From Strigops habroptila (taxonomy: Eukaryota > Chordata > Aves > Psittaciformes > Psittacidae), in NCBI RefSeq assembly GCF_004027225.2, contig NC_044302.2, positions 41,662,510 to 41,726,509 of the forward strand: a stretch of DNA of 64,000 nucleotides, in the 5' to 3' direction. Positions 11,932 to 36,011 of the stretch are shown piece by piece (the first letter of the stretch is position 1; each line of letters begins with the position of its first letter). Below the pieces are notes generated by a model. The model was given only the letters and a program-made list of their open reading frames with translations. It was not told the origin of the DNA and did not search any database. Made by a program: the position numbers and the translations under genes.

Positions 11932-12352
11932 CTATGCCTTCACTTTGTGGATGCTATTTTCTGCTTTAAATCAATATGTGTATTTTAAACTATTTATTTG
12001 CTCTCAGAACAGTTATGGGGATTACTTAATCACTGTGTCACTTACCTGAATGTTGTACATTGCTGGTAGGTTTTGTATGCAGATCCAATTTTAAATCAAT
12101 GTAGTGAAGTTATCTGATAAGTTTAGAAAACCTGTGCTAACATTCTGTTCTTACTAGACAGTACAAAGCCTGGCCTCTTAAATATGAATACTTTGTTTGA
12201 AAATACTGTACTTGCAAACTTGCAAAGCCCACTGGAGAAGGCAGTTCTAAATACGATGTCAAAAGTGTGCACAGAGATGCTGTCAACAGTTTCAGATTCT
12301 ATTTATAGGTGACATCTTAATGATAGCAAAAAGCATTGAGCTGTTCTTTCTT

Positions 12353-13112
12353 AGAATCACAGAATAGAATCGTAGAATAGTTAGGGCTGGAAAGGACCTT
12401 AAGATTATCTAGTTCCAACCCACCTGCCATGGGCAGGGACACCTCGCACTAAACCATGTCACCCAAGGCTCTGTCCAGCCTGGCCTTGAACACTGCCAGG
12501 GATGGAGCATTCACAACCTCCCTGGGCAACCCATTCCAGTGCTTCACCACCCTCACTGTAAAGAACTTCTTCCTTATCTCTAACCTATAGTTCCCCTGTT
12601 TAAGTTTGAACCCATTATCCCTTGTCCTATTGCTACAGTCCCTGATGAAGAGTCCCTCCCCAGCATCCTTGTAGGCCCCCTTCAGATACTGGAAGGCTGC
12701 TATGAGGTCTCCACGCAGCCTTCTCTTCTCCAGGCTGAACAGCCCCAACTTTCTCAGCCTGTCTTCATACGGGAGGTGCTCCAGCCCTCTTATCAAACTT
12801 GTGGCCCTCCTCTGGACTTGCTCCAACAGCTCCATGTCCTTCTTATGTTGAGGACACCAGAACTGCACACAGTACTCCAAGTGGGGTCTCACGAGAGCAG
12901 AGTAGAGGGGCAGGATCACCTCCTTTGACCTGCTGGTCACGCTTCTTTTGATGCAGCCCAGGATACGGTTGGCTTTCTGGGCTGGAAGCGCACACTGCCG
13001 GCTCATGTTAAGCTTCTCATCGACCAACACCCCCAAGTCCTTCTCTGCAGGGCTGCTCTGAATCTCTTTTCTGCCCAACTTGTAGCTGTGCCTGGGATTG
13101 CCCCGACCCAGA
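12353..13112 (-). mobile_element. CR1 LINE 3' copy with intact C-terminal frame
   Basis: The minus strand holds a 209-codon uninterrupted C-terminal part of CR1 ORF2 (about 13078-12449): [20 protein letters not shown], then [49 protein letters not shown]. The 3' UTR ends at 12353 with the usual ATTCTATGATTCTA-like tail (seen inverted as agaatcacagaatagaat). The unbroken frame suggests this is the youngest CR1 in the window. The rest of the element is missing by 5' truncation. Confidence 0.92.
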
Positions 13113-13274
13113 TTGCTGGGGTTTAGTGGAGTGCTTAATCATAGTGAATAATTTTGGCAAGTCAAAAATTAGTTTAATAAGACTTTGTATTGTGTTTCCA
13201 AATGCTCTACTGTATGTCAAAAATTATGTGGTATTTCGCCCAAGAGATGCAAAATCACTTCCTATTTACAGAGC

Positions 13275-13433
13275 GGGGTGGGTAGGGGTAGGTTGTGCTG
13301 GGGTTTTGTTGGTTGTTTTTTTGTTGTTTGGTTTTGGGTTTTGGTTTTGGAGGGTTTTGTGGAGTGTTGGGGTTTTTTTGTTGTTGGGCGGGGGGAGGTT
13401 GTTTGTTTAGTTGGTTTGGGGGTTGTTTTTTTT
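13275..13433 (+). repeat. G/T-only low-complexity tract
   Basis: About 160 bases almost free of A and C on the plus strand, made of irregular TTTTGG, TTGTTT and GGGG blocks including gggcggggggagg. Strong strand asymmetry with quadruplex potential. Downstream of MARVELD2, close to the truncated end of the CR1 copy. Confidence 0.8.
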
Positions 13434-14145
13434 AATTCCCCTCTTTCAATGTAATGCAACAAATTTACACATGGCCCTAAAGCAACAGAAGTCCAGGATG
13501 AGACCTGTGTTCGTGTTCCATTAGTGTTGCTATAGGCTAGTATTCTTCTAGGTCATCCTAGTAGGAAACCATGGATTTAAAGGTAAAACACTTTATTCTT
13601 CATCAGCAAGTAACAGAACTTTTTGTCTAAGCAGCAGCTTTTTGTGAACTTGGCGTTCAGAGAGCAAGTGCTGCAAAATTAATTCTCATCCAGAATATAA
13701 ATTATTAGTAGCCTTTATAAAGCCAGGACAAATGTTTTAATAGACGTGCTTTCCAGAGTGTATCTGCATAAATTCAATATACATTTTTATACTTTATCTT
13801 GGGGATAGATTTGTACATGCAAATGTTTTCATAAGCCTATAAACTTTCTTTGTATCTTTTTTCACATCTTTGTTTACTTTTTTTACTTACTAAAATTGTT
13901 AGAAGCAGTGATAGTTTCTTTGTACAGTTTTCTACAATTGCCATTTACCTGTTTGGAAATACATTTTAATATGAAAAAAACCTGTCACCAGTGTAGCTGT
14001 GTTATTCTATTGCTTATAAAGGCATTGTGTTAGAAAAAGGTGCTCTGATGAAGGTTATTTCAAATTTTTCTTAGCAATCTTTTTTTTTAATAACGAAAAA
14101 AAAAAAGGGGGGTTTCGCTTTTGCCTTAATTTAAAGGAAAGACAT
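13434..14145 (+). other. Probable distal 3' region of MARVELD2 or spacer
   Basis: AT-rich sequence resembling a vertebrate 3' UTR but with no AATAAA that I could find. No coding exon is recognisable. If the MARVELD2 transcript extends here, the CR1 at 12.4-13.1 kb and the G/T tract lie inside its 3' UTR (inference). Confidence 0.35.
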
Positions 14146-14445
14146 AGAATCATAGAATGGTTGAGGTTGGAAAGGACCTTAAGATCATCTAGTTCCAATC
14201 TCCCTGCCATGGGCAGGGGCGCCTCACACTATACCAAAGGTCACCCAAGGCTCTGTCCAACCTGGCCTTGAACACTGCCAGGGATGGAGCATTTACCACT
14301 TCTTTGGGCAACCCATTCCAGTGCCTCACCACCCTCACAGTAAAGAACTTCTTCCTTATATCTAACCTGAACTTCCCCTGTTTAAGTTTGAACCCATTAC
14401 CCCTTGTCCTATCGCTACAGTCCCTGATGAAGAGCCTCCCTCCAG
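14146..14445 (-). mobile_element. CR1 LINE 3' fragment
   Basis: A second CR1 in the same orientation and similar subfamily as the 12.4-kb copy; shared plus-strand blocks include ggaaaggaccttaagatcat, cctgccatgggcagggg and agaacttcttccttat. It is truncated after the segment encoding the RTRDNGFKL region. The end is marked by atagaatcatagaatgg at 14146. Confidence 0.88.
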
Positions 14446-17400
14446 CAACAGAGATAGTTCTTCTCTCTTTTTCAGTGCTGCAAATGCACTAATATACCTT
14501 GCTCTGACAGTTATATCGCATCTGATTTTTGAGCCCTTACCATTCACACTGCAATCCTGGTGGCTACAAACACACTTTCATATTTATAAAATTGACATTC
14601 CAATTTTATCAGCCACTTTATTACAAGAGTTTTAGTGGATTAAGTAAATAACACAAGACACCATGGGACTGCTGAGAGAATTTGAAAACTTGGCAACTCC
14701 TTCATTGGAAAGTCTTCAGTCTCATCTACCTGGAAGGTGTCTCAGTATTTCCTCAGCCTAAAATCAGATGGTAGTCAGTGCTATCCCTTGTTCTCCTTCT
14801 CTTCAGGTGCCTCTCTCAGATTCTACCTTATACAGGAGCTGGGCCAAGGGTTCTGTACCTACTGTGCTGTATACTTGTTAAGCTGTTCTTTGCACAAGAG
14901 GTCCTTGTCCAAATCCCTGCAATCTAAATGACCTCTTGCTGTACACGCACATTTCTCTTTTTTTTTTTTTTTTTTCCTCAGTGGGAGTTCTGGGCATTGC
15001 ATCAGTAACAGAAGAAGATTAATCCAAGTTTAAGGATCATTCTGATGTTTAGAAAGTGCTAAAAAGAAGCTGACCGGAGTTTTCTTTGGAAGAGTCAGTC
15101 CGCACCTTTAACAGGCCTTCCTGTAGTAGGACACTAGCACCCAGCTCCAGCCTTCCTCTGTCACTGGTCCGAGTTTCAGTCTCTGAGGAACTGGCTCCTG
15201 GCCCCTGAGACAGTGCCTGCATAGCCTCTGCAGAACCATCATGCTTCTTTCCTGCAAAGCTTCCAACAAATGGGATGGGAGAAAGGGATGCCATGCCTGT
15301 GGCTGGAACACGGAAATAAACCAAGGGGAGAGGGAGACAGCTGTATGTAGATTACTCCACATTTCCCAGTAAAGTGCCAAAGGTCTATTTTCCAAAAGCT
15401 GGGGAGAGAAGATATGTAGGAATACTCCCTCCTGCCAGCCTTTTGGGTTTCAGATAGGATTAGTGCAGCGCATGGAGCCCCAGGAGAAGGTATTTACCTT
15501 TGCAGCTTAAAAAGTCCAGCAGGGCAACCCATTAGAGTAAATTACTTGCTCAGTCCTGAAGCTGTTAGGAACTTTGACACCGCTAAGCAGGCACTTCTGG
15601 TGCATACAATCGGTAAGCTGGTTTTGTTCTGACCTATCAATGGAGGACTGAAAAGGGTCTTGTCAACGGTGCTCCGAACATGCCAGATTAAAAAGCACTA
15701 GTCTAAGAAACATTTTTCTCTCTCGGAGAAACTGAGATCAATGGAGTAAGAATTAATGGCTGGGAGTTAAAGCCAGTCAAATGCAAGACACAAATTAGGC
15801 GGAAATCCTAACTAATTGTAACTTAACTATCAGGGGAAAGTGGCCTCTTGATATACTTAAAGAAGGTATACTTCAGACCAAACTAAAGTTATTAGATGAT
15901 TATCACCTCAGTTTCTCAGTCTCAGCTTTGTTAATCTGCATGTACATGTAAACAGTCTGCTATGTTGTCTTACTTGTGTGACTGGGTTTCTCCAAAAGGC
16001 AGTTAACACTTATTTAAATCTTATCAAGTAATATTGCCCTACATCAATGAGTATACAGCGTCCACTTACAATGACAGCCTGTCCTCACACACATAGTGTA
16101 TATAAGAACTTTTTATCCTTCAGTCTTCCTCTGAGAAAATGCCCACCTGGCTCCAGGGATGTGCAAAGGAAATGCCTAAGAGACTTTGAGTTTCCAGGAG
16201 TATAATAGTTTTCAAACTGGACTTGAATAACCAATAAATGGTCTTTTTTTTTTTTTCTTGATAAACATCTGGATATCCTTGATCAAGGTAACTGTGGCAA
16301 CATACCCTTACCTAATCTGTACATTTTTGCAGGGCAGATAAAGCAGTGCCTAACAAATGTAACCAAAAGTTTGTATTGCATAGTATGGTGGACCAATGTC
16401 CGTAACAGTGATTCAACTAAAAAACTTGTGGCAATGAAAAACCTAATTGATTTGAAATTGTAGAAGCAGCTATCCAGTATTTATTAATCTCAAAACAGTG
16501 GTGGGATTTGAGCCAGTTGAACAGTCATAATCTACAAAATGATTGTATATCCTGCATTCCTGTCCAGCATTGAAATTCTTGGACCTGACAATAATAAAAT
16601 ATCCCTTATCTAGAAGGAGTCTCATTTCTCCTATTAAAATTGTTAGCTTGCAGCCGTTCTTCCATTTCCATTTTATAAATTGGGCTTTTTCCTTCCTGAG
16701 AAAGGATGACGTTATCTAATGGGAGTAGCTCAAACTACAACTTCTATTTCAGTTCCTAGAAGGAAATCTTGACTTCTTAAACATAAGAATTCCCGTTTTT
16801 CCATTTTCAGTAGTTTTTAATACCTTCCTTCACAATATCTTGGATTTTTCCCAGGTATGGTTTAACTGAAAACCAATTCACTTCTTCTCTGTTTCCCCTA
16901 TAGCTATAAATTGCTCCTGATAAATGCAGCAAGCTGAAGGATACAAAAGCAGTAAGTTTTCCCCCACTCCTATTCAAGGAAATGTTATTACTATTTAAAT
17001 GTTTGCTTCCTCATTTATAGTCTTACTTGGATGCAGAGTGACACCCCTTAGAAATGGATGCTCGGCAACTTTCCTGTAATTCAAGAGGTCAAACCTAGTC
17101 TTGGCACACTTCCACTGTATCCAGGAAAGTTATGACTGCTCTGCAGATACACTGGTTAAAGCTACCTCTAGTTTCATTGAGCTAATCCTCACTGTGATGC
17201 TCATGAAATGGAAACTCTTGGTGACATGAGCTGGATCAGCGCTGCTTGGAATTACTTTAGGTAGAAGGAAAACATAATCACGTAACATCAAAATACCTGA
17301 AATTAATTTGTTACTCCTTTTTGTGTTTTGATGTTAATTTGAAAAGATCTCAAACTCTTTCTGCACATAACACACTTCTGCATAACTGCATTTTCTTTTT

Positions 17401-18459
17401 GCTTGTGTGCAAGCTTCTAAAGCTGCATGCAATTTTCACTCTAACAAAATAGTGTGAGAGATTCATACAGTTCTAGAACCTGCACTGTAGTATTGCTTAA
17501 AGACCTTTTGGAATTACCACATGTAAAATGGCTATGATGTATGCATTCTTTCATCCTGAAAGATTACCTATTCCCTACTATTCCTAAAAAATGTGCACTT
17601 TGTAGATGTCATTTGGTTTCTTCCTGTCTACCTATAATTGAGTAGTTACAGTAATTTTCTACCAGTGTGTGTAGTATTCTGGAGATACATAAAAATTATC
17701 TATAGGCATGTGTAAACCGTATGTAAATATTTTCTTTCTTTTTCACAGCAGATTTCAGATCTTGGTAGTTCTGAATGTTCCATAGTTCTGATCCTCTTTT
17801 TCCATTAGCGAGTTTGTTCTGCTAACAGATGTGTCCCTCTGTTCCACTGCCCACTTGAATTTGTTTTTTCCCTGCCGCCTCACTCTCAGAAAGGCCAATC
17901 CATCCTGTGGCAACTTTTGGTCACCATGTTGTCCTCTGAAGTACTCTGACATTAACCTGCTCAACTGAAATAGCTTTTTTATTTGTATTTAAGCAAATAA
18001 TTCTCTAGGTTTCACAAGGCGACCTAGCTGCTATTGTAAACTCCTAGACGTAGGGACCATGTTGTACTCTGTTTGGCATCCACTGGCATGGTATTGCAGA
18101 ATTGTTTGTCAATTTCTGGGCATACCAAAGTAAGGGTGATAGAAGAAAGCTACATAGTTAAATATAATTTTATAATCTTTATTACAGCAGTTGTGAAAGG
18201 TGATTAGTTAACAACTATAAATACAACAGTGCGTTTTCAGTGTGAAAAGCACAACCCATTTTCTGCCTGCACATGGAGATAATCGCTATTCCAAATGTTT
18301 CAGGTATCTTCTCTGAAGGTAACAATAAATGCAGCAATGAATGCATTCCAAGTTCTGTACTTTAGAACAGTGTGAAAGAGGTGCTTTTGCTAACAGGGTA
18401 GCAGGCAGTTATTTTCACGAAGTAAGCGATGAGCATTAAAATTCAATGGTACAGTGAGA
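14446..18459. other. MARVELD2-GTF2H2 intergenic spacer
   Basis: No known gene is recognisable. In human, occludin (OCLN) lies between these two neighbours; I looked for its large MARVEL exon and its C-terminal ELL exons on both strands and saw neither. The only gene-like stretch is the minus-strand open region at 15049-15302, listed separately. A 19-base T run lies at 14957-14975. Confidence 0.5.
15049..15302 (-). other. Unrecognised open stretch, possible terminal exon
   Basis: On the minus strand a good acceptor (TTTATTTCCGTGTTCCAG, ending at 15303) is followed by about 84 open codons with non-repetitive, polar composition (for example SSSETETRTSDRGRLELGAS and KVRTDSSKENSGQLLFSTF) ending in TAA at 15049. 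About 75 bases after the stop the minus strand has 19 A in a row, which could be a tail-like tract of a retrocopy or a simple run. I do not recognise the protein and found no convincing upstream exons. It may be chance. Confidence 0.22.
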
Positions 18460-18597
18460 CATTCACGGCCAGGCTGGACGTGTTTCTGGGCAACATGATC
18501 TAGTGAAGGTATCCCTGCCCATCGCAGGAGGGTTGGGGGGTTGGACTAGATGATCTTTGGAGATCCCTTCCAACCCAAACTATTCTATAATTCTAGT
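18460..18597 (+). mobile_element. CR1 LINE 3' terminus
   Basis: Sense-strand 3' end of a CR1: gccaggctggacgtgtttctgg encodes the terminal AGLDVFL-like residues, then ggttggactagatgatcttt and the closing ccttccaacccaaactattctataattcta. Only about 140 bases remain. Confidence 0.85.
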
Positions 18598-18859
18598 ATA
18601 AATAAATAATGGCCTTTTCCCAGGCTCCTTGATTCTTCTATTAATTACTGAAATTATTTCAGTTATTTACAAAAATACCATGTAAAACCCAGATAGTGCC
18701 TTAATCCTGTTACCTGGCCCCTGAGGGATGAGCGAGGGCCGGGTTGACCTGACAAACCCACCGCAGGCTCCACGACTGCTGGGCCTCACGACGCGTTGTA
18801 GCGTTAATGACTTCACCGGAGTATTTCGATGCTGCTGTAACAAATACCCTGTGCTTCAC

Positions 18860-30624
<11,765 letters not shown>

Positions 30625-31065
30625 TGTCATATCAGTGTAATTCCTGCATAAATCTGGTTTGCTTATTCAGCCATGGCTTTCAGTGAGGCACCTCAAAGCA
30701 AGGAGGACATAGATGATTACAGAAGGATGAACACTGGCTTGGGAGCAAACTTTTTTACTAATGTATTAATGATTTTGCTACTCTTAATATATTCTTGAAT
30801 TATGTGTATCTGTCTGATTTATTTTCTTTGTTCTTGTCCAAAAAGCTCTGGTTTTCTGACTGTTACTCTGAGTAACATGTATATTTGTAAATGTGGAAGT
30901 GATGAAACTGGTTTTATGATAATGTGGCAAATCATCTATGTTTCATTATATGTTCAGAAAGAAGCCCTGCAAATATATTTTATATATCCATTGTTGTAAG
31001 CTCCAGGTTTTAGTGGTTGATGCAGTTCTGTAGATCAAAATTATTATTATTTTTTTAGAGTACTT

Positions 31066-31071
31066 AATAAA
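31066..31071 (+). terminator. GTF2H2: Likely GTF2H2 poly(A) signal
   Basis: Canonical AATAAA about 440 bases after the GTF2H2 stop codon, followed by a T/G-rich stretch (gatgtttttaag). It is the first canonical signal downstream of the stop that I noticed. Confidence 0.55.
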
Positions 31072-31089
31072 GATGTTTTTAAGTAATTA

Positions 31090-33319
31090 GTTGAGAGACA
31101 TTTCAAATATTAATTCCAAGTAGTGTGGCTATTCACCTTGGCCTTCAGAAAGGCAATTCAAATACAGCTGTTACAAATGTGCTGAAAAGATATTTTGGGT
31201 TTTAATGGTACTGATCAAAGCCAACTGAATTCTGTGACTGCTGTGTCCATTGTTGTGTGGTGTAAGTAAGTCTCACTTTCTTGTGGGAGTGTAAGGTTAC
31301 TGAAAGGCAATGAATTTGCAAAGGTCTAAGACTTGAGTTTTTACAAATCATTTTTTGATGGTCACAGGATTGAAGACAGTGATGTTATTTTGATTCTGAG
31401 GCTAGAATGAATTGCCACAACTGCAAGTCATCTTCTCTCCTTGGCTAAACCCCCAGAGCAACAGACAAGGTGGGGGAAGAAATGGAGGCATGTGTCCTTA
31501 TCCCCACATTGAGGAATGGAAATTGAGACAAATGCAAGATGCTCTTTGCCATTTTGGACAGTGCGTGTTCAAAGTGTCATTGCAATTTGAACTTGTGAGA
31601 CTGTAACATCTCATTGTTACATTGTTGTGAATTGACTTGTGAGAATGCCACACCTCGGTGAGAGGAGGTGGTGGTGGTGCAGTGTCTAAAGCAGCATGTC
31701 ACATCTGTTTTTCTGTAGTCGTCTTGTGACCTCTGTAATACACCCTGAATAACTCAGTCACTCGTGTCTGACTTGATTTTTTAAATTGTGACCTTCATTG
31801 TCAGATCTGGAACAGCAGTAATCTAACCACTGACTCTTAAAAGCACAAATGAAAAAAGCAAACCTTTGCCTTGAGTTTTCATGCTCACCGCTTACAAACA
31901 ATCCATGCTACTTTTGATAGGCAGCTTTCAAGTCCTTCAAGTATGCAAATTCCCAGTTGTTAACATAGCTCCTGTGCTTTTTCTACTATTTATGCCTGCA
32001 TGCTGCAGTAGTTCTATCGTGTTGGCAGGAAAATGTCTGTTTCGGCATCTGTATTTTATTGTGCCAATCCTTATAAACCCTTTGTGCTACCAGGTGATTG
32101 GACGGCCCGTTACTGTAAAGGTGTCATAAAATCTAGCAAAAAAGGGTCATATTCATGGGGTTTGGTGTGCTTTAGTTTCTTAGAAAGCATCTATTTCTTA
32201 CATATTCTGATAGTGGTGATAATATCTTGTTAACATTATTTTCTGATAATATTTTCATCTTCACAGTCAGCATTTCCTAATGGAAAAAAAGGATTGGTCA
32301 AAACACTTCAAATCTGTTCTAGGTTTTTCTCTCACTAGATACCAAAATAACATACTTGGAAGTAGAAGCTGAGTAGGAGTTGTGGCCGTATCCTGTTATG
32401 TGCTTGTGGTCTGAGTAATAATTTGGCTTGTACTTCTCATGGGATAGGGTGCGTAGTTCAAACTAGGTCCTGAAAAATCACTGTTGGGGCAACATTTCTC
32501 TGACGCACCAAGAATTTTAGCTGTGGCCTTTGTAAATACAAAGCATGGAGGAAATGCTTCTTTCATCTGTGCTCTTTGGGATTCACTGAATCTCGAGTCT
32601 CCTTTGCTTGTGAGAAGCCACAACTAGCTTAATTCTTGTTCTTGCATTTTCTTACTTAATGGATCTGCTACAAGTTTAGTCAGTCAGTGAAGTTATTAGC
32701 AGGCCTGTGAGGAATTCTTATACTTCCTGAAGACATTGCATAATATATGAGTTTGGACATAAAGTGTTGAGGGAAGAGACAAAAAGACAAAACCATCCTG
32801 TGGTGGGGTTGAAGACAGCTGTGGCACAAGTTTGAGGCTGAAAGGCACAGTGAGAGTAGAGAACACACTGCCATGTGGAGGGAAGGGTATTTCAGAGAGG
32901 TGAGTGCCCTTGCTTGCTTTCCACTTTATGCTTGCCTTGCAGGAATAAAGTACCATCTGTATTAACGGTCATAACTAATTTCAACACTGGAAGTGTTGAA
33001 AATACATTAGTTAAAATATGAGTAAAAGAAATGTCTGGGTTTAGTTTTGCATAACCTCAACTCCTGAAAAGCTTACTTACTGCATGAGACAGACCAGGAG
33101 GCCATATATGAGGAACAGTTTTAATTCTCAATTGTGATGTAGTTTATGGATGAAAAAATACCATGAAGTAGTAGATCTGAAGCATTACTGGATTGAGCTG
33201 GTTCCTGGATGAAGGAACGAGAGTGGTTTAGTTTTCTTTGCATGAGAATCACATTTCCATATTTAGGAAAAATACATTTGGTGCCCATAATGCAGCTCGT
33301 GAAAGTTCTATTGGGTCTG
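31090..33319. other. GTF2H2-SMN1 intergenic spacer, left part
   Basis: Unique-looking AT-rich sequence between two convergent genes. Short open stretches show no domain or splice context. Nothing further is recognisable. Confidence 0.45.
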
Positions 33320-34413
33320 TGTGGCAAGGTTTTAGTAGCAGGGGAGCTACAGGAGTGGCTTCTGTGAGAAGCTGCTAGAAGCTTCCCCCATGTCCCATAG
33401 ATCCAATGCCATATGGCTCCAAGATGGACCTGCCACTGGCCAAGGACGAGCCCATCAGCGACAGTGGTAGCACCTCTGGGGTAATATAGTTAAGAAGGAG
33501 GAAAAGTTGCTGCACAGGAGCAATTTCAGCCAAAGAGAGAAGACCTGTGAGAGCAACAGCCCTGCAGACACCAAGGTCAGTGCAGGAGGAGGGAAGAAGT
33601 GCTCCAGGTGCTGGAGCAGAAATTCCCCTGCAGCCCATGGTGCAGATCATGGTGAGGCAGCTGTGCCCCTGCAGCCCATGGAGGTCCATGGCGGAGCAGA
33701 TATCCCCCTGGAGCCCATGGAGGTCCATGGCAGACCACATATCCCCCAGCAGCCCATGGAGGTCCATGGTGGAACAGATATCACCCAGCAGCCCATGCAG
33801 GACCCCACACCAGCGCAGGGAGATGCCCAAAGGAGGCTGTGACCCTATGGGCAGCCCGTGCTACAGCAGGCTTCTGGGAGGAGCAGTGGAGCCATGGAGA
33901 GAGGAGCCCACACTGGAGCAGATTTGCTGGAGGACTTGTGACCTCACAGGTTCCCACGCTGGAGCAGTCTGTGCCTGAAGGATGCACCCCATGGAAGGGA
34001 CCCCATGCGGAAGCCAGGGAAGAGTGTGAGGAGTCCCCTGAGAAGGAAGGAGCGGCAGAAACAACGTGTGATGAACTGACCGCAAACCCCATTCCCCGTG
34101 CCCCTAAGGGGGAGAAGTTAGAGAAATTTGGGAGTGAAGTTGAGCCCAGGAAGAAGAGAAGGGTGGGGGGAAGGTGTTTTTAAAATGTGGGTTTATTCCT
34201 CATTATCCTGCTTTGGTTTGTTTGTAATAAATTAAACTAAATTTCCCTAAGTCAAGTCTGGTTTGCCCACGGCAGTAATTGCTGGATGATCTCTCCCTGT
34301 CCTTACCTTGACTCAGGAGCCTTTGTGTTTTTTTCCCCTTGTCCAGCTGAGGAGGGGAGCAATAGAGCTGCTTTGGTGGGCACTTGGCCTCCAGCCAGGG
34401 TCAACTCATCACA
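33320..34413 (+). mobile_element. Long solo LTR of a bird endogenous retrovirus (ERVL/ERV3-like)
   Basis: About 1.1 kb from TGTGGCAAGGTTTTAGTAGC to ...ccagccagggtcaactcatcaca, with family landmarks gcttctgtgagaagctgctag, acaacgtgtgatgaactgac and ggagcaatagagctgctttgg. On the sense (plus) strand a TATA-like ggtaatatagttaag lies near 33480 and AATAAA at 34226-34231, the expected order for an LTR. No gag, pol or env remains, so it is a solo LTR. The assignment to an ERVL-like family is from memory of bird LTR consensus sequences. A 39-base tandem repeat lies inside. Confidence 0.75.
33634..33805 (+). repeat. 39-base tandem repeat within the long LTR
   Basis: The block GCCCATGGAGGTCCATGG recurs starting near 33674, 33713 and 33752, with a diverged unit at 33791 and a further related unit at about 33633. 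The period of 39 bases is a multiple of three, which explains why several frames on both strands stay open over the LTR without being genes. Confidence 0.85.
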
Positions 34414-36005
34414 GTAATTCTGCAAAATATAATAGAACTTGAAGACTTTTATAATTTTTGTAGCACTTTCTGCCTTGGGATTCGAAAGCAACTAAATTGT
34501 GGAGCACACATTTTCCTGTGAGAAGGGAATGTAGTTTTTATAGCCAGCAAAAAAAAAACTGGTTGGAAATTCTGGGTTTAGAGTCACTTTCTTAAGAATG
34601 AATTTGTTTGGTAAATGTTGACTCAATTATTTGAGAAAACAAAGCCCTGTGGAGGTGGGGGAGCAGAATTCAACTATATGGAGCTGAACTGTAGACACGT
34701 TTGCTGCATTCTGAACCATGATGTAGTGAAGTATTTCCTACAGTTGCCTTACCGCAGTGCTAGCAACAACGTGTTATTACTCCTACAAGATAAGCTGTAT
34801 TTGAGAAGGCTAGTGTAAATACCAGTCAGTAAACCCACTTTATTGGAGAGAAGTACTGACGGTATTTTAGTTAATAAAAATTACATTCCCTTTCATTAAG
34901 GAGCATGCAATTCCTGCTAGTCACTACTTACTTACATTGGAAACAATTGACATTTTAAAATACTGCAATAAAACAAATGGTGGCTTACTTACTGCAGCTC
35001 CCTTCTGCCTCTTGTAAAGGTGGTTCTGAGTCCTACGGCTCAGGTACCTGCAGTGTTCAACCATCTATGCCCAAAGAGTGGCTGCCTGCCTGCAGGTGTT
35101 GACCCAAGGTGTGGCAAAAGCATCTCTGCGGGACAGCTGCTGGCAATCAGCTTTACAGTAATGAGCAGCAATCATCCTTTGCTGGCAAATGGCAGTGTAT
35201 TGTTCTGGTGGTAGCAAATTACGCCAACGCAGCATGCTGGCCATGGCCACAGAACTGCTGCAGAGGAGCTGGTGAGAGTGAAAACGCCAAGTCCAAGTTT
35301 TTGGGACTGCAGGAAGCTAGTGGAGAGGTTTTGTGCACAACATGTTGCTGTGGGAGATGTTCATAGCTCCTCTCTTGGGCTGGGTTGTTCAGGCACCATG
35401 AGCATATACACTGAGAAGGACAAAGCAGTTATTTGCTAACTCATGCAAAAGGTGGATGAGATGTTATGAGCTCTGAGGGTGAGCATTAGCATGCCTAGCA
35501 CCCCACTCAGGCAAACGAAGGGTGTCTGCTATGGCCACCCTGCTTGCTCTGCCTGCATCTTCCCTCTGTCTCTGCTGACTATCTCATGGCTGGCTGCAGC
35601 AGCCTGTGCCAAGGTTATGCATCAGTGTCTTATCAGAGTTGGGCCTTGGATTTTTCCCAGGCACACAGCAAAACTGGGATGGAAGGTTACAGGGAGGAGA
35701 GGAAGAGAAAGAGGAGCATTAAGGCATTAACTATACTACCATCTAGATTTTTTGGCTGCAGCCTCTGTTCTACGAGTTAAGATTTTAAGGGCTGAAATCT
35801 ATTTGGTCCATACTTAACATTACCTTCGCACAGTCTGCTTTTTCTAACTTGCTTTTAGTTATGGCACTTGAGAAAAGGCCACACAGCAAAATCTGCTGGT
35901 GTACTTCTGCTGTTCATCTGACAGACAGCTGTCTACAGAAACTAAAAATAAAAACCACCCCAAACCAAAACAAATCCCTAAAATCAAAGTTTGAAAAGTA
36001 AAAAT
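34414..36005. other. GTF2H2-SMN1 intergenic spacer, right part
   Basis: Nothing recognisable. A GC-richer patch at 35000-35780 has several overlapping 60-85-codon open stretches on both strands, typical of stop-poor composition, with no conserved motif. Confidence 0.4.
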
Positions 36006-36011
36006 TTATTC
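36006..36011 (-). terminator. SMN1: Candidate SMN1 poly(A) signal
   Basis: The minus strand reads GTGAATAAATTTTT here. SMN1 coding ends at 37330 and a conserved-type donor (GTAAGT, plus 37295-37300) shortly after the stop predicts one more untranslated exon further downstream on the minus strand. A second AATAAA lies nearer, around 36369-36374. Either could end the transcript. Confidence 0.35.

Noticed and set aside
33375-34183. Several 74-151-codon open stretches on both strands
   Set aside because: They lie within a solo LTR and are kept open by its 39-base tandem repeat.
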